Notes: generated from the sequence alone by a model not told the origin. A DNA stretch of 64,000 nt from Litorilituus lipolyticus (GCF_006439335.1 NZ_SAWY01000001.1:1-64000), one strand, 5' to 3'; positions 35,273-46,120 are shown, counted from the first letter of the stretch. Made by a program: numbers and translations.

Positions 35273-35300
35273 ATATGGGGCTAGACATCAAGCTTTCAAC
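35273..35300 (-). promoter_or_regulatory. Sigma-32 heat-shock promoter of lon
   Basis: Minus-strand GTTGAAA, 13 bp, then CCCCATAT fits the sigma-32 consensus CTTGAA-N13-17-CCCCAT closely. The -10 element (35273-35280) would give a transcript start about 55 bp before the lon ATG at 35210. It lies downstream of the clpX terminator, so lon can be induced alone. Confidence 0.8.
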
Positions 35301-35310
35301 AACTTTAAAT

Positions 35311-35338
35311 AAAAAAAGAACCCTAAGGTTCTTTTTTT
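35311..35338 (-). terminator. Terminator of clpX
   Basis: AGAACC (35317-35322), CTAA loop, GGTTCT (35327-35332) with an A-run before and a T-run after; on the minus strand the hairpin ends in seven T. It separates clpX from the lon promoter. Confidence 0.85.
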
Positions 35339-35378
35339 CATAATTTTTGGTACGTAAATGCGTATATTAGATTAACTA

Positions 35379-36653
35379 TTATTCAGAAACCGCTTGATCT
35401 TGTTGGGCATCATAAATAACAATCGGTTTGCTTTCACCTTTAATCGCTTTCTCATCGACCACGACTTTACTCACATCTTCCATTGAAGGTAGTTCATACA
35501 TAGTTTCAAGAAGCACGCCTTCAACGATTGAGCGTAAACCACGAGCGCCAGTTTTTCTGTCCATCGCTTTTCTAGCAATGGCATGCAATGCATCTTTTCT
35601 AAACTCTAATTCAACATTTTCCATATCAAATAATGCAGTAAATTGTTTAGTTAAGGCATTTTTAGGCTCTTGTAAGATCTGAATCAGAGCGTCTTCGTCT
35701 AATTCTCTTAGTGTAGCAACTACAGGCAATCGACCAATAAACTCAGGTATTAAGCCATATTTAACTAGATCTTCAGGCTCTACATCTAAAAATCTTTCTG
35801 TCAGTGTTTTCTCATGAGACTTACCGCGAACTTCAGCACCAAAACCAATACCAACACCAGTATGACAACGTTGTTCAATAACTTTATCTAAGCCAGCAAA
35901 TGCACCACCACAGATAAATAATATTTTCGACGTATCAACTTGCAGGAATTCTTGCTGAGGATGCTTACGACCACCTTGAGGTGGTACTGAGGCAACGGTA
36001 CCTTCAATAAGCTTTAATAACGCTTGTTGAACACCTTCACCTGAAACATCACGAGTAATAGACGGATTATCAGATTTACGTGAAATCTTATCTATTTCAT
36101 CAATATAAACGATACCACGTTGGGCTTTCTCTACATCGTAATCACATTTTTGCAGTAGCTTTTGAATAATGTTTTCTACGTCTTCACCAACATAACCCGC
36201 TTCAGTTAAGGTGGTAGCATCAGCCATAGTAAAAGGCACATCAAGTAACCTAGCTAATGTCTGTGCTAGTAAGGTTTTTCCGCTACCTGTAGGGCCAATA
36301 AGTAAAATATTACTTTTACCTAATTCAACACCGTTATGCGTATCACCATTTCGTAGACGTTTATAATGATTATAAACAGCCACAGCTAATACTTTCTTAG
36401 CATGCTCTTGGCCGATAACATAGTCATCTAAACTTTCGCGTATCTCTATTGGTGAAGGTAACGCTTCTTTCTCTTCTTTTGGCGAAATTTCAGTGATTTC
36501 TTCACGAATGATGTCATTACAAAGTTCAACACATTCGTCACATATAAATACTGAAGGACCAGCAATTAACTTTCGAACCTCATGTTGGCTTTTGCCACAA
36601 AAGGAACAATAAAGTAATTTACCATTATCGCCACCCTTATTAATCTCGGTCAT
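35379..36653 (-). CDS. clpX: ClpX ATPase subunit of ClpXP
   Basis: 424-residue AAA+ unfoldase. The N-terminal zinc domain has four Cys in CSFCGKSQ and CDECVELC. Walker A is [11 protein letters not shown] (near residue 120), Walker [10 protein letters not shown], and the RKH-like and IGF-type motifs for ClpP contact appear as [10 protein letters not shown]. It unfolds tagged proteins and feeds them to ClpP. It follows clpP by 63 bp on the same strand, so they are probably one transcript. Confidence 0.98.
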   Translation of the reverse strand: MTEINKGGDNGKLLYCSFCGKSQHEVRKLIAGPSVFICDECVELCNDIIREEITEISPKEEKEALPSPIEIRESLDDYVIGQEHAKKVLAVAVYNHYKRLRNGDTHNGVELGKSNILLIGPTGSGKTLLAQTLARLLDVPFTMADATTLTEAGYVGEDVENIIQKLLQKCDYDVEKAQRGIVYIDEIDKISRKSDNPSITRDVSGEGVQQALLKLIEGTVASVPPQGGRKHPQQEFLQVDTSKILFICGGAFAGLDKVIEQRCHTGVGIGFGAEVRGKSHEKTLTERFLDVEPEDLVKYGLIPEFIGRLPVVATLRELDEDALIQILQEPKNALTKQFTALFDMENVELEFRKDALHAIARKAMDRKTGARGLRSIVEGVLLETMYELPSMEDVSKVVVDEKAIKGESKPIVIYDAQQDQAVSE

Positions 36654-36716
36654 GCCCTACCTCTAATTTTTCAAGAAACTAGTAATCCTTTACTAGTAAG
36701 TATATACGGAAATTTA

Positions 36717-37388
36717 TTAATCGTTACGTTGTTCTAATATGGAGTCAACTAATCCATATTCAACCGCACTTTCAGCACTTAAAAAGTTATCGCGGTCTGT
36801 ATCTTGAGAGACTTTCTCTAAAGACTGACCTGTATGCTCTGCCATTAAACGGTTAAGCTTATCTTTAATATACAAAATCTCTTTTGCATGAATTTCAAAG
36901 TCAGACGCTTGTCCTTGGAAGCCACCTAATGGCTGGTGAATCATGACACGTGCATTTGGCAAACAGTAACGTTTACCTTTTTCACCACCAGATAGTAAAA
37001 ATGCGCCCATACTAGCCGCTTGACCAATACAAACAGTACTAATTTTAGGCTTGATAAACTTCATTGTATCGTAAATAGCCATACCAGCAGTCACCGAACC
37101 ACCAGGTGAGTTGATATATAAGAAAATATCTTTATCTGGGCTTTCTGACTCTAAAAATAGTAATTGAGCAATAATTAAATTAGCCATGTGATCTTCAACT
37201 TGACCACATAAAAAAATAATACGCTCTTTTAATAAGCGTGAATAAATATCATAAGAGCGTTCACCTTTGGATGTTTGTTCTACAACCATTGGTACTAAAG
37301 CACTTTCTGTAAGACTTGCGCTACCTTGAGGAGCTTGCCCTAATTCAGATTGAGCAATGTTTTGTGAAGTAAATTGAGAGTTAAACAA
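36717..37388 (-). CDS. clpP: ClpP serine protease
   Basis: 223-residue ClpP. The catalytic Ser is in [12 protein letters not shown] and His in [12 protein letters not shown]. The core starts at [20 protein letters not shown], so there are 33 residues before it against 18 in E. coli. The start is placed at TTG 37388 because AAGG lies 7 bp upstream within GGGAAGG; a start at the internal ATG of MVVEQT would remove the propeptide altogether. It degrades substrates passed by ClpX. Located between tig and clpX. Confidence 0.95.
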   Translation of the reverse strand: MFNSQFTSQNIAQSELGQAPQGSASLTESALVPMVVEQTSKGERSYDIYSRLLKERIIFLCGQVEDHMANLIIAQLLFLESESPDKDIFLYINSPGGSVTAGMAIYDTMKFIKPKISTVCIGQAASMGAFLLSGGEKGKRYCLPNARVMIHQPLGGFQGQASDFEIHAKEILYIKDKLNRLMAEHTGQSLEKVSQDTDRDNFLSAESAVEYGLVDSILEQRND

Positions 37389-37471
37389 GTGTGAACCTTC
37401 CCTTTAATCTATTTTTGATTACGCTTTAATAATTGTTTGATGCGAATTGCTGTGAAAAATTCACTACAATC

Positions 37472-37510
37472 ATTAAAAAAATGGCTTGTATGAATACATA
37501 CAAGCCATTT
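37472..37510 (-). terminator. Terminator of tig
   Basis: 14-bp perfect stem AAATGGCTTGTATG (37479-37492) with its complement (37497-37510) and AATA loop; on the minus strand it is followed by a T-run. It separates tig from clpP. Confidence 0.88.
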
Positions 37511-37561
37511 AATCGATTGCTTAAGCTGTTGTCAATGGAAAACTACCATTGAACGAAGTTA

Positions 37562-38872
37562 TTACTTCTGCGCTTCTGGATTCATAATATCGTTGAAGCT
37601 AGCTTTCTTATCTTTTACTTTGGCTTGCTCAACTAAAAGCTCAACTGCTTGCTCTTCTAATGCTACATTTTGCATTTGCTGCATTAGCTCTTGGTTGTTA
37701 GCATAGTAATCAACTACTTCTTGTGGATCTTCATATGCTGAAGCCGCAGTAGCGATTAATTCATTAACTTTTTCATCGTCAACTTTTAGTTCATTAACTT
37801 TAATAACTTCACCTAATAATAAACCGATTTTAACACGACGTTCTGCTTGTTCAGTGAACATTTCGCTTGGTAATTCAGGTAAGTTCTTAGGATCCATTTG
37901 ACCTTGGAAACGTTGCATAGCTTGTTGACGTAACACATCAACTTCTTGTGCGACTAAAGCTGAAGGAAGTTCAACTTCATGACCTGCTAATAAGCCTTCA
38001 ATTACTTGCTCTTTAACTTTTGCTTTAACTGCATTCGTTAATTCACGTGACATGTTCTTGCTAACTTCAGCACGTAAGGCTTCTACGCCACCTTCTTCAA
38101 CACCAAATAATTTGGCAAATTCATCATTGATTTCAGGTAAGATTGGACCTTCAGTTTTGTGTACAACAATATCGAATTCCGCATCTTTACCTTTAAGGTT
38201 TTCAGCATGGTAATCTTCTGGGAAAGTAACGTTAATAGTTTTCTCTTCGCCAACTTTCATGCCAGTGATTTCTTTTTCAAAACCTGGAATCATGCGACCA
38301 GCACCTAATTCAAGTTCGAAACCTTCAGCTTTACCGCCTTCAAACTCTTCACCGTCAACACGGCCAGTAAAATCAAGAGTCAGCTTATCGCCTTTCTTAG
38401 TTTTACGTTTGTTTTCTTTCCAAGTTTGATGTTGTTTTTGTAAAGTAACAAACATTTCATCAATGTCTTTTTCTGTTACTTCAACAGCAGGACGCTCAAC
38501 AGCAATCTTTTCTAAATCTTTTAATTCAACTTCTGGGTAAACTTCAAAAGTTGCTTCAAATTCTAATTCTTTACCTTCTTCGTTGCTTTTAGCAACAAAA
38601 GATGGACGACCCGCTGGATTAATTTTTTCGGCAACAATTGCTTCAACAAAGTTGCGTTGCATTAATTCACCTGCAACTTCTTGACGCACTGACTTACCAT
38701 AGCGTTTTTGAATTACTGTTGGTGGCACTTTACCTGGACGAAAGCCATTAATACGTTGTGTTTTACCGATTTGACGAAGACGATTCTTTACTTCTACATC
38801 TACTGTGTCGGCAGGAACAGAAATAGTCAAACGACGTTCCAAACCTTGTGTAGTCTCAACTGAAACTTGCAT
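37562..38872 (-). CDS. tig: Trigger factor
   Basis: 436-residue ribosome-associated chaperone. The ribosome-binding loop is [10 protein letters not shown] (near residue 43), the FKBP-type PPIase domain (about 155-245) includes [27 protein letters not shown] split in the sequence, and the C-terminal helical chaperone arms follow. It binds nascent chains at the exit tunnel. ATG 38872 is the natural start. It opens the tig, clpP, clpX, lon, hupB, ppiD block. Confidence 0.97.
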   Translation of the reverse strand: MQVSVETTQGLERRLTISVPADTVDVEVKNRLRQIGKTQRINGFRPGKVPPTVIQKRYGKSVRQEVAGELMQRNFVEAIVAEKINPAGRPSFVAKSNEEGKELEFEATFEVYPEVELKDLEKIAVERPAVEVTEKDIDEMFVTLQKQHQTWKENKRKTKKGDKLTLDFTGRVDGEEFEGGKAEGFELELGAGRMIPGFEKEITGMKVGEEKTINVTFPEDYHAENLKGKDAEFDIVVHKTEGPILPEINDEFAKLFGVEEGGVEALRAEVSKNMSRELTNAVKAKVKEQVIEGLLAGHEVELPSALVAQEVDVLRQQAMQRFQGQMDPKNLPELPSEMFTEQAERRVKIGLLLGEVIKVNELKVDDEKVNELIATAASAYEDPQEVVDYYANNQELMQQMQNVALEEQAVELLVEQAKVKDKKASFNDIMNPEAQK

Positions 38873-39270
38873 TTAAATACCTCAAAACTTAGCGTGCTAC
38901 GCTTTTTTAATACACATCATTTAACGCTTTGCTTTGATAACCATTTATCAAATTTGCAATAATAAAGATGCACAATATAAAAACTATAAAAATTATGACG
39001 CGGAATTATAGCTAGGGTTTACGCAAGAGTCGAGTACAACGATAAAAAAAATTAAAATATCACTTGAAGCTAGTAATAATAAGGGGTAAAAGGCGTTCTT
39101 AAGGGCTAATAAATGTAAATTTCATGAGAAAGTACAGTCATAATTCATAAAATAAAGAACAAAGAGAATTTTTGTTCTACGAACAAAGGTAAAAATCTGT
39201 CTTGAAGTCAGACTAAAATTAGTTACAGGAAGAATAAATCATAGGTTATGACAAAGGAATGTTAAAGAAG
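38873..39270. other. AT-rich gap between tig and the tRNA cluster
   Basis: About 400 bp without a gene. It includes a small hairpin TTTGTTC-TAC-GAACAAA at 39171-39187 and must hold the tig promoter and the tRNA transcript end. I see no classic terminator with a T-run for the tRNA operon and no further RNA gene. Confidence 0.4.
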
Positions 39271-39347
39271 TGGTCGGTGATGCAAGATTCGAACTTGCGA
39301 CCCCTTGGACCCAAACCAAGTGCGCTACCAAGCTGCGCTAATCACCG
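39271..39347 (-). tRNA. tRNA-Pro (UGG), copy 2
   Basis: Cloverleaf with acceptor CGGTGAT, anticodon loop TTTGGGT (anticodon TGG), T-arm with TTCGAAT, and encoded CCA end. Identical in sequence to the copy at 39617-39693. Confidence 0.96.
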
Positions 39348-39398
39348 ATATTCTTTGTACGCTTTAACTTAACTATCTTTGTACTAAGTGTAAAAAGA

Positions 39399-39475
39399 TG
39401 GGGTGGCTAATGGGACTTGAACCCACGACAACCGGAATCACAATCCGGGGCTCTACCAACTGAGCTATAGCCACC
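39399..39475 (-). tRNA. tRNA-His (GUG)
   Basis: Begins GGTGGCTATAGCTC with the extra G at -1 typical of tRNA-His; anticodon loop TTGTGAT (anticodon GTG); encoded CCA. Part of the leftward tRNA cluster. Confidence 0.96.
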
Positions 39476-39496
39476 ATAGTAACTTAATTGTAAGTA

Positions 39497-39573
<77 letters not shown>

Positions 39574-39616
39574 ACATTACCTACAGGTACTTTTTAAATA
39601 CAGAGTAAGTAAAAAG

Positions 39617-39693
39617 TGGTCGGTGATGCAAGATTCGAACTTGCGACCCCTTGGACCCAAACCAAGTGCGCTACCAAGCTGCGCTAATCACCG
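39617..39693 (-). tRNA. tRNA-Pro (UGG), copy 1
   Basis: Same 77-nt sequence as the copy at 39271-39347, anticodon TGG and encoded CCA. It is the first tRNA of the cluster in the direction of transcription. Confidence 0.96.
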
Positions 39694-39993
39694 ACTTTTG
39701 TTAAAAGCACTGTCGCTTTCAACGGGTGCGGATATTACCGACTTGCTGTGATGCAGTCAAACCTTTTTTATAAAAAAATCACTGTTCGCTCACTTTTAAC
39801 ACAAGTTAGTTATTAAGCAGGCAAAAAGCATATATCCTTGATGAAATATTGCACTACACTGCCATTAAAAGCTAATGCCAGATTAAGATCAACCTTTTAG
39901 CAGTTAAATGAAATAATGCCTACACCTCAGCATACCTTTGTGGCAGAATAGCCCCGTGTTCAACTATATCACTTTCAGGGCCCGTAAAGACTC
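39694..39993. promoter_or_regulatory. Divergent region between tRNA cluster and folD
   Basis: About 300 bp without a gene. It should contain the leftward promoter of the tRNA operon and the rightward promoter of folD. I did not identify a confident -35/-10 pair or a known operator. Confidence 0.35.
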
Positions 39994-40848
39994 ATGACAG
40001 CAGCATTGATTGATGGCAAGGCCATTGCCAAACAGCTTAGAAACTCCGTAAAAGAAAAAGTTAACCAACGAATTGAAAATGGGCATAGAGCACCGGGTCT
40101 TGCCGTTATCTTAGTAGGAAGCGATCCTGCCTCACAAGTTTATGTGGGTAGCAAGCGAAAAGCTTGTGAAGAAGTAGGCTTTGTCTCAAGATCTTATGAC
40201 TTACCTGCGACAACCTCTGAAGACGAACTTTTATCATTAGTCAGTGAACTTAACAATGATGACACTATAGATGGTATTCTTGTGCAACTTCCTCTACCAG
40301 AAGGGTTAAACTCTGATTTAATTATTGAGCATATTAACCCACAAAAAGATGTTGATGGCTTTCACCCATCAAATGTCGGCAAGCTATTATTAAGACAACC
40401 TGGCCTCAGACCTTGCACTCCTAAAGGTATAATCACACTTATAGAATCAACCGGTGTGGACACTAGAGGCTTAAATGCTGTCGTTATTGGCGTGTCTAAT
40501 ATTGTCGGTAGACCAATGATTTTAGAATTACTATTAAAAGGCTGTACTGTTACCGCATGCCATCGTTTTACTAAAGATTTAGAAGGTAAGGTCAGAAATG
40601 CGGATCTACTCGTTGTCGCTGTAGGCAAGCCAGCCTTTATTCCTGGAGATTGGGTTAAAGAAGGCGCTTTAGTTATTGATGTAGGTATTAATCGTTTAGA
40701 TAACGGAAAATTAATTGGTGATGTAGATTTTGACAACGCTAAAGAGCGTGCTGCTTTTATCAGCCCAGTTCCGGGCGGTGTAGGACCAATGACCGTTGCA
40801 AGTTTAATCGAAAATACTTTGCTAGGTTGTGAACAGTTTGGTAAATAA
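39994..40848 (+). CDS. folD: Methylenetetrahydrofolate dehydrogenase/cyclohydrolase
   Basis: 284-residue bifunctional cytoplasmic enzyme that interconverts methylene- and formyl-tetrahydrofolate with NADP. Motifs: [14 protein letters not shown] with the catalytic Lys, [24 protein letters not shown], the Rossmann segment [13 protein letters not shown] and [16 protein letters not shown]. Single gene with its own terminator. Length is typical. Confidence 0.98.
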   Translation: MTAALIDGKAIAKQLRNSVKEKVNQRIENGHRAPGLAVILVGSDPASQVYVGSKRKACEEVGFVSRSYDLPATTSEDELLSLVSELNNDDTIDGILVQLPLPEGLNSDLIIEHINPQKDVDGFHPSNVGKLLLRQPGLRPCTPKGIITLIESTGVDTRGLNAVVIGVSNIVGRPMILELLLKGCTVTACHRFTKDLEGKVRNADLLVVAVGKPAFIPGDWVKEGALVIDVGINRLDNGKLIGDVDFDNAKERAAFISPVPGGVGPMTVASLIENTLLGCEQFGK

Positions 40849-40900
40849 ACCTCGATGATTTAAATTTAATATGCTGATGAATATTAATCAGCAAATAAAA

Positions 40901-40927
40901 AAAGAGCTGTTTATCAGCTCTTTTTTT
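40901..40927. terminator. Bidirectional terminator between folD and cysS
   Basis: AAAGAGCTG (40901-40909), TTTAT loop, CAGCTCTTT (40915-40923) with an A-run before and T-run after, between two convergent genes. A second small repeat GCTGAT/ATCAGC is at 40873-40892. Confidence 0.85.
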
Positions 40928-40964
40928 ATGGGTGCACTTTAGTAAATAAGGTTAACACTTAGTA

Positions 40965-42350
40965 TTATGCTTTACGCCACGTTGTTTTACCCGCACTGTC
41001 CTCTAAAATGATATTAAGCTCATTCAACTTATCTCTCGCTTCATCAGCTAAAGCCCAGTTTTTGTCCGCACGAGCTTGATTACGTTGTGCAATCAGTCCT
41101 TCAATCATTTCTACTTCGCTATCATCATTATTTCCCTGCAAAAACTTCGCTGGAGATAATTGCAATAAACCTAGAAGCCCACCTAAGTTAATTAAAGTAG
41201 CCGCTAATTCCTGCGCTTTTTCAGGGTCTTGTATTTTAGCTACATTTAATTCTTTCGCTAATTCAAACAATACCGCCAATGCTTGCGGAGTATTAAAGTC
41301 ATCATCCATTGCTTGGCAAAATTGTTTCACTAACGAATTGTCCATATCAATTTCAAAATGACTAGGCTGCTCTACATCTCTTAACGCAGTATAAATTCTT
41401 TCAACAGACGCTCTAGCTTGTTCTAAGTTTTCTGTTGAGTAGTTCAATTGACTACGATAATGCCCTGTTGTTAAAAAGAATCTAACCGTTTCAGCATCAT
41501 ATTGTGCTAACACATCACGAATGGTGAAAAAATTGCCTAATGATTTAGACATTTTTTCTTGGTCTACTTGTACCATACCTGTGTGCATCCAGTAATTAAC
41601 ATAAGGCGTATCGAGCGCACAACAACTTTGTGCGACTTCATTTTCATGATGTGGAAATTGTAAATCTGAACCACCACCATGAATATCAAAATGATTGCCT
41701 AATACTTTTGCATTCATTGCAGAGCATTCAATATGCCAGCCTGGACGACCCGCTCCCCATGGCGAGTCCCAACTTGGCTCTTCAGGTTTGGCCGATTTCC
41801 ATAAAACAAAATCTAGTGGGCTCTTTTTGCTATCGTCTACTTCTACCCGCGAACCTGCTTGTAATTGCTCTAAGTTTTGACCACTTAGCTTGCCATACTC
41901 TTTATAACTCGAAACATCAAAAAGCACATCACCAGAAGAAGCAACATAAGCGTGTTCTTTAGCAACTAATGTTTCAATCATTTCAATGATTTCTACCATA
42001 TGAGTTGTGACTCGTGGCTCAAGATCAGGGCGTGCCATATTTAGGGCGTCAAAATCTTCATGCATTGCAGCAATTGTTCGCTCTGTTAACTGCTCAGTCG
42101 TTTCATTGTTTTCAATAGCACGATTGATAATTTTGTCTTCAACATCAGTAATGTTACGAATGTAGTTAACATCGTAACCAGAGAAACGTAAATATCGGGC
42201 TATATTATCAAAGCTAATGTAAGTACGAGCATGACCAATATGGCATAAGTCATACACAGTACATCCACAAACATATAACCCGACTTTACCTGGTGTGATT
42301 GGTGTAAAGGCCTCTTTTTTACGAGTTAACGTGTTATATACTTGCAACAT
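40965..42350 (-). CDS. cysS: Cysteinyl-tRNA synthetase
   Basis: 461-residue class Ia synthetase. HIGH motif in [15 protein letters not shown] motif in EKMSKSLGN, and zinc ligands in [16 protein letters not shown] and PHHENEVAQ. The C-terminal anticodon-binding part ends in [11 protein letters not shown]. Charges tRNA-Cys. Start ATG 42350, 157 bp divergent from ppiB, which is the enteric arrangement. Confidence 0.98.
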   Translation of the reverse strand: MLQVYNTLTRKKEAFTPITPGKVGLYVCGCTVYDLCHIGHARTYISFDNIARYLRFSGYDVNYIRNITDVEDKIINRAIENNETTEQLTERTIAAMHEDFDALNMARPDLEPRVTTHMVEIIEMIETLVAKEHAYVASSGDVLFDVSSYKEYGKLSGQNLEQLQAGSRVEVDDSKKSPLDFVLWKSAKPEEPSWDSPWGAGRPGWHIECSAMNAKVLGNHFDIHGGGSDLQFPHHENEVAQSCCALDTPYVNYWMHTGMVQVDQEKMSKSLGNFFTIRDVLAQYDAETVRFFLTTGHYRSQLNYSTENLEQARASVERIYTALRDVEQPSHFEIDMDNSLVKQFCQAMDDDFNTPQALAVLFELAKELNVAKIQDPEKAQELAATLINLGGLLGLLQLSPAKFLQGNNDDSEVEMIEGLIAQRNQARADKNWALADEARDKLNELNIILEDSAGKTTWRKA

Positions 42351-42506
42351 GAGAATGTATGACTCCTAATGAATAAAATAAAAAGGCATTGTACCTTATA
42401 CATTAGTAAGGGTCATTACAGAGAAAGACTATTTTCACAAGAAATTAAAACAAAGTTAGGCTACAATTCTCGCCAAGAAAATTTCTAACCTTTTAATGAG
42501 AAAATT

Positions 42507-42998
42507 ATGATCACATTACAAACCAATCTTGGCGATATCAAAATCGAGCTTAACTTTGAAAAAGCACCTATTACAGCAGAAAACTTTAAGCAATATGTTG
42601 AAGAAGGTTTCTACAACGGTACAATTTTTCACCGCGTTATCAAAGGGTTCATGGCTCAAGGTGGTGGATTTGCCCCAGGTCTTGAAGAGAAAACCACACG
42701 TGCTAGTATCAAAAATGAAGCCAACAATGGCTTAAGCAATAAACGTGGTACTTTAGCTATGGCAAGAACCCAAGAGCCACACTCGGCATCAGCACAGTTT
42801 TTTATTAATTTAACTGACAATGACTTTTTAGATTTTAAAAATGAATCTATTCAAGGATGGGGTTACTGTGTATTTGGTGAAGTTGTTGAAGGCATGGACA
42901 TTGTGGATAAAATGACCTTAATTGAAACCGGTAACATGTTCGGTCATGGAGATGTGCCAAAAGAAGAAATCATTATTAACTCAGCAACTGTAGCATAA
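42507..42998 (+). CDS. ppiB: Peptidyl-prolyl cis-trans isomerase B (cytoplasmic cyclophilin)
   Basis: 163-residue cyclophilin without a signal peptide, so cytoplasmic. [15 protein letters not shown] holds the catalytic Arg, and [18 protein letters not shown] and [19 protein letters not shown] are the other family signatures. lpxH follows after 9 bp, so the two probably form an operon. Confidence 0.97.
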   Translation: MITLQTNLGDIKIELNFEKAPITAENFKQYVEEGFYNGTIFHRVIKGFMAQGGGFAPGLEEKTTRASIKNEANNGLSNKRGTLAMARTQEPHSASAQFFINLTDNDFLDFKNESIQGWGYCVFGEVVEGMDIVDKMTLIETGNMFGHGDVPKEEIIINSATVA

Positions 42999-43007
42999 GT
43001 TTATTCA

Positions 43008-43757
43008 ATGAGTTCCAGTATTAAGGCAATAACGTATTTTATTGCCGACTTACACTTGAGTGAAGACAGGCCTGATATTACGGCCTGTTTTTTAAACTTT
43101 CTAGAAAACGAAGCAGTGAATGCTGAAAAGCTCTATATTTTAGGGGATTTGTTCGAAGCTTGGTTAGGCGACGATGATGATAGTGACTTTGTTAATAGCA
43201 TTGCAAACGGCTTATCTTCAGTTAGTGAGCAAGGGACACAAATTTTCTATATTCATGGTAACCGTGATTTTCTCTTAGGTAAAAAATACGCCAAAAAATC
43301 TAACATGATCCTTTTACCTGAGGTGACCTTAATAGATTTATACGGACAAAAAGCCGTTATCATGCATGGAGATACACTTTGCACTAAAGATATTGAATAT
43401 CAGAAGTTTAGAAAAAAATCTCGCTCTTGGTGGTGGAAAACGCTGATGACGAGCTTACCTTTACCTTTTCGCAAAAAGAAAGCCGCTGATTATCGTAAAA
43501 GAAGCAGTGCTGCCACAGCAATGAAATCACAACACATCATGGACGTGACTCAAAAAGAAGTCGTGAATTGTTTAGAAGATTATAACAGCCAACTGTTAAT
43601 TCATGGTCACACCCATAGACCTGCAATTCATAAGTTAACCGCAAATAACAATACTGCACAACGTATAGTATTAGGTGACTGGTACGAGCAAGGCGCTTGG
43701 CTAAAAGTAGAGAAAGATAAAGTAGAATTACTTACTGAGTCTTTTAGCAAAATATAA
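43008..43757 (+). CDS. lpxH: UDP-2,3-diacylglucosamine diphosphatase
   Basis: 249-residue metallophosphoesterase that makes lipid X in lipid A synthesis at the inner membrane. The metal-binding motifs occur in order: FIADLHLSED, LGDLFEAWLGDD, IHGNRDFLLG, MHGDTLC and IHGHTHRPA. A basic patch (KKKAADYRKRSSAATAM) fits membrane association. Immediately downstream of ppiB, the conserved position. Confidence 0.97.
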   Translation: MSSSIKAITYFIADLHLSEDRPDITACFLNFLENEAVNAEKLYILGDLFEAWLGDDDDSDFVNSIANGLSSVSEQGTQIFYIHGNRDFLLGKKYAKKSNMILLPEVTLIDLYGQKAVIMHGDTLCTKDIEYQKFRKKSRSWWWKTLMTSLPLPFRKKKAADYRKRSSAATAMKSQHIMDVTQKEVVNCLEDYNSQLLIHGHTHRPAIHKLTANNNTAQRIVLGDWYEQGAWLKVEKDKVELLTESFSKI

Positions 43758-43865
43758 TTTACCTTAATGAGCAACTGTTAGTAACTAAAGTATTGCTGTA
43801 AAAAAAACACCATAAATGCTATAAAAGTTACTTAACACAAATAACATAATTAAAAGGCAAAAGTA

Positions 43866-44690
43866 ATGAGAAACATAAGAACCTCATTGATATTTATCGC
43901 TTTTTCACTCTACTCACATTATGTTTCTGCTCAGCATAAGGATATCCTCGTTTATGCCGAGCAGTTAGCTCCCTTTCAATTTCAGGAAAATGATGGAAAA
44001 CTAACAGGGTTGGCTATAGATGTTCTTAATGAATTAAACCGCACTACCGTTACTTCTACCTCTGTACAACTAGTTTCTTGGGCAAGAGCATATAAAGAAG
44101 TATTAGAAACGCCAAACTCAATGATTATCTCTATAGCAAGAACAGCAAAACGTGAAAATAAATTTCAATGGATTGGTTGTATTGTTAAGACCTCCCCCTC
44201 ATTCTGGGGTCTCAAGAGTCAATTTAAAAATGCTCAGTTAACCTTTGAAGAGATTAAACAATATAGTGTGGCAGTTTCTAGGAACTCCAATGATGATAAC
44301 TATTTAAAGAAGCATAATTTTCATCATGTATACCGACTAGTTTATGAAGAAAAAGCCATTGAAATGGTTTTTAAAGAAAGAGTCGATCTATTCATCGCAA
44401 GCAAAGCTACTCTACCTTCTGTAACGAGTAGCTTAACCTTAGATATAGATGACATTATTGCAGTCCATCAAATAAAAGATCGTCCAACTTATATCAATTT
44501 CGCCTTCAATAAAGATAGCTCTCCTGAGTTGGTTAAATTGTACCAAAACGCCTTTGCAATGATAGTGAAGTCAGGAAAGCTGCAGAAATTACAAAAAAAA
44601 TGGGGGCTTGTTAATACTAATGCTACAAGCCAATATCAAGCAGAAAATGCCAACAGGACTAACAGTTTGGCACACCACTGTGAAACTTAA
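43866..44690 (+). CDS. Periplasmic solute-binding protein (SBP_bac_3 family)
   Basis: 274 residues with a signal peptide (about 1-22, HYVSA-QH). The mature protein follows the family-3 amino-acid-binding fold: ILVYAEQLAPFQFQENDGKLTGLAIDVLNEL at the N-terminus (in pieces), a Lys/Arg-rich centre, and VKSGKLQKLQKKWGL at the C-terminus. No permease or ATPase genes are adjacent, so it may be an orphan sensor-type binding protein. Ligand unknown. Its end overlaps the end of the leftward miaE by about 32 bp. Confidence 0.85.
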   Translation: MRNIRTSLIFIAFSLYSHYVSAQHKDILVYAEQLAPFQFQENDGKLTGLAIDVLNELNRTTVTSTSVQLVSWARAYKEVLETPNSMIISIARTAKRENKFQWIGCIVKTSPSFWGLKSQFKNAQLTFEEIKQYSVAVSRNSNDDNYLKKHNFHHVYRLVYEEKAIEMVFKERVDLFIASKATLPSVTSSLTLDIDDIIAVHQIKDRPTYINFAFNKDSSPELVKLYQNAFAMIVKSGKLQKLQKKWGLVNTNATSQYQAENANRTNSLAHHCET

Positions 44691-45423
44691 AGTCATCATC
44701 TGCTGAAGTAATCAGCTCTTTCTCAACTCGCGCAAAGTGCTCTACTCTTTCATTTACACTACCTTGTGCAACTTCCTCTGCAAGAGCAAGGTAGTCTTGA
44801 TAATGTCGTGCTTCTGAGCGTAACAAAGATACATAAAATTTATTCAACTCATCGTCTAAATGCGGCGCAAGCTTAGCAAAGCGTTCACATGATCTGGCCT
44901 CAATGAAAGCACCAATAATTAATTTATCAATCAATGCTTCAGGCTCATAAGTTCTAACATGCTTCATCATTCCTTTGGCGTAACGACCTGCGCGAATATT
45001 TTCATAGGGAATTTGGCGTTGTTCCATAATCTGAAGCACTTGATAAAAGTGATGTAACTCTTCTTTAATTAACAATACCATTTTATCAATAAGACTTTGC
45101 CCGTAGCGACTTCCCTCTTTAGGGATAATAGTTTTCTTCAAATCGTTTTTATTGCTATTGAGACTAGCCAAGTTACCTTGTTTTCGATAAATAAAATCTT
45201 CGTAAGGTTTAACCCATTCAAGTAGTGCATCTCCACTTGCTTTATCAACAGCATACTTTCGAATTAACCACATTGCTGTTTGCCCGGCCTTTAATTCACA
45301 TATCATATGGTCAATCAAAAGCAGAGGTAAACGTTCAGGTTTCTTAGCCTCATTTATCCATTCGTCTGGCGTTTCACATAAAAGAAATGATTTTATCGGT
45401 GCAAGAAGTTCGCTATACGGCAT
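44659..45423 (-). CDS. miaE: tRNA-(ms2io6A37) hydroxylase MiaE
   Basis: 254-residue diiron enzyme that hydroxylates the isopentenyl group of ms2i6A37 in tRNA. Ferritin-like four-helix layout with metal ligands in LIKEELHHFYQVL, ARSCERFAKL and SEARHYQDYLALA. Family-typical length. Convergent overlap of its 3' end with the binding-protein gene. The N-terminus begins MPYSELLAPIKSFLLCET. Confidence 0.95.
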   Translation of the reverse strand: MPYSELLAPIKSFLLCETPDEWINEAKKPERLPLLLIDHMICELKAGQTAMWLIRKYAVDKASGDALLEWVKPYEDFIYRKQGNLASLNSNKNDLKKTIIPKEGSRYGQSLIDKMVLLIKEELHHFYQVLQIMEQRQIPYENIRAGRYAKGMMKHVRTYEPEALIDKLIIGAFIEARSCERFAKLAPHLDDELNKFYVSLLRSEARHYQDYLALAEEVAQGSVNERVEHFARVEKELITSADDDFKFHSGVPNC

Positions 45424-45579
45424 AAAATAACTAGCTCAGTAATAAAGTTTTGAAGATCTTACCATAAAAGCTGATATTTCTTTTTAAACCGATCAATATT
45501 TTTGACAAAAATCTTACTGGTTATCGAGATAATTACTGTCATAATAGTAAGTTCAAATTATCTAGTTACAGAGGTGTTA

Positions 45580-45882
45580 ATGACATCAGTGAGACAAAAA
45601 ACACATGCCAAAAATGCCAGCCAAAAGTTATTAACTAAGCATAAAGAGCTTATCCAAACCGACAATATAAAAGTCGTTTCCCATGTACAACGCGAAACAG
45701 ATGACTGGTTTATTAATACCGTTATGATTGAAAAAGTAGATGTTCCTTTCAAATATAAGCGTAAGAAACTATATAAAAGTCTCCAGGGACAAAGAGTTAA
45801 TATTACTTATTACCCTGATAAGGAGCTGATAGCTGGCTTTGATATCGAGGTAATGTCAGTAGTAAGAATAAAAATATCTTGA
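45580..45882 (+). CDS. Small conserved-looking protein of unknown function
   Basis: 100 residues with no signal peptide. Basic, Lys-rich (MTSVRQKTHAKNASQKLL), with a C-terminal beta-like region YYPDKELIAGFDIEVM. The start is ATG 45580, six bases after a good GAGGTG site; the longer frame with a hydrophobic N-terminus upstream lacks such a site and is rejected. I recognise no family. Could be a small nucleic-acid or ribosome-associated factor by charge only, which is speculative. Confidence 0.6.
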   Translation: MTSVRQKTHAKNASQKLLTKHKELIQTDNIKVVSHVQRETDDWFINTVMIEKVDVPFKYKRKKLYKSLQGQRVNITYYPDKELIAGFDIEVMSVVRIKIS

Positions 45883-46120
45883 ACAATACTTAACATCGCG
45901 ACAACTATAACTCCAAAGATATCAAAACCACCGAAAATAGACTCATTAGTTATAAAAACTATCAAATCTTAATTGTTTTCGTTTGTTTTTAAGACAATTC
46001 TTGACGAAAGCTAAACTTTCTCCCATAAATAGAGTATCAGCAAAAAAAATTAATACATGCTGAAAACTAATGAGTGGTATTTAGACGTTTCCACAAACAA
46101 AATATCAAGGGGAAGTTACT

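Noticed and set aside
39171-39187. Terminator of the tRNA operon
   Set aside because: The hairpin has a 3-base loop but no T-run on the minus strand, so I only noted it.
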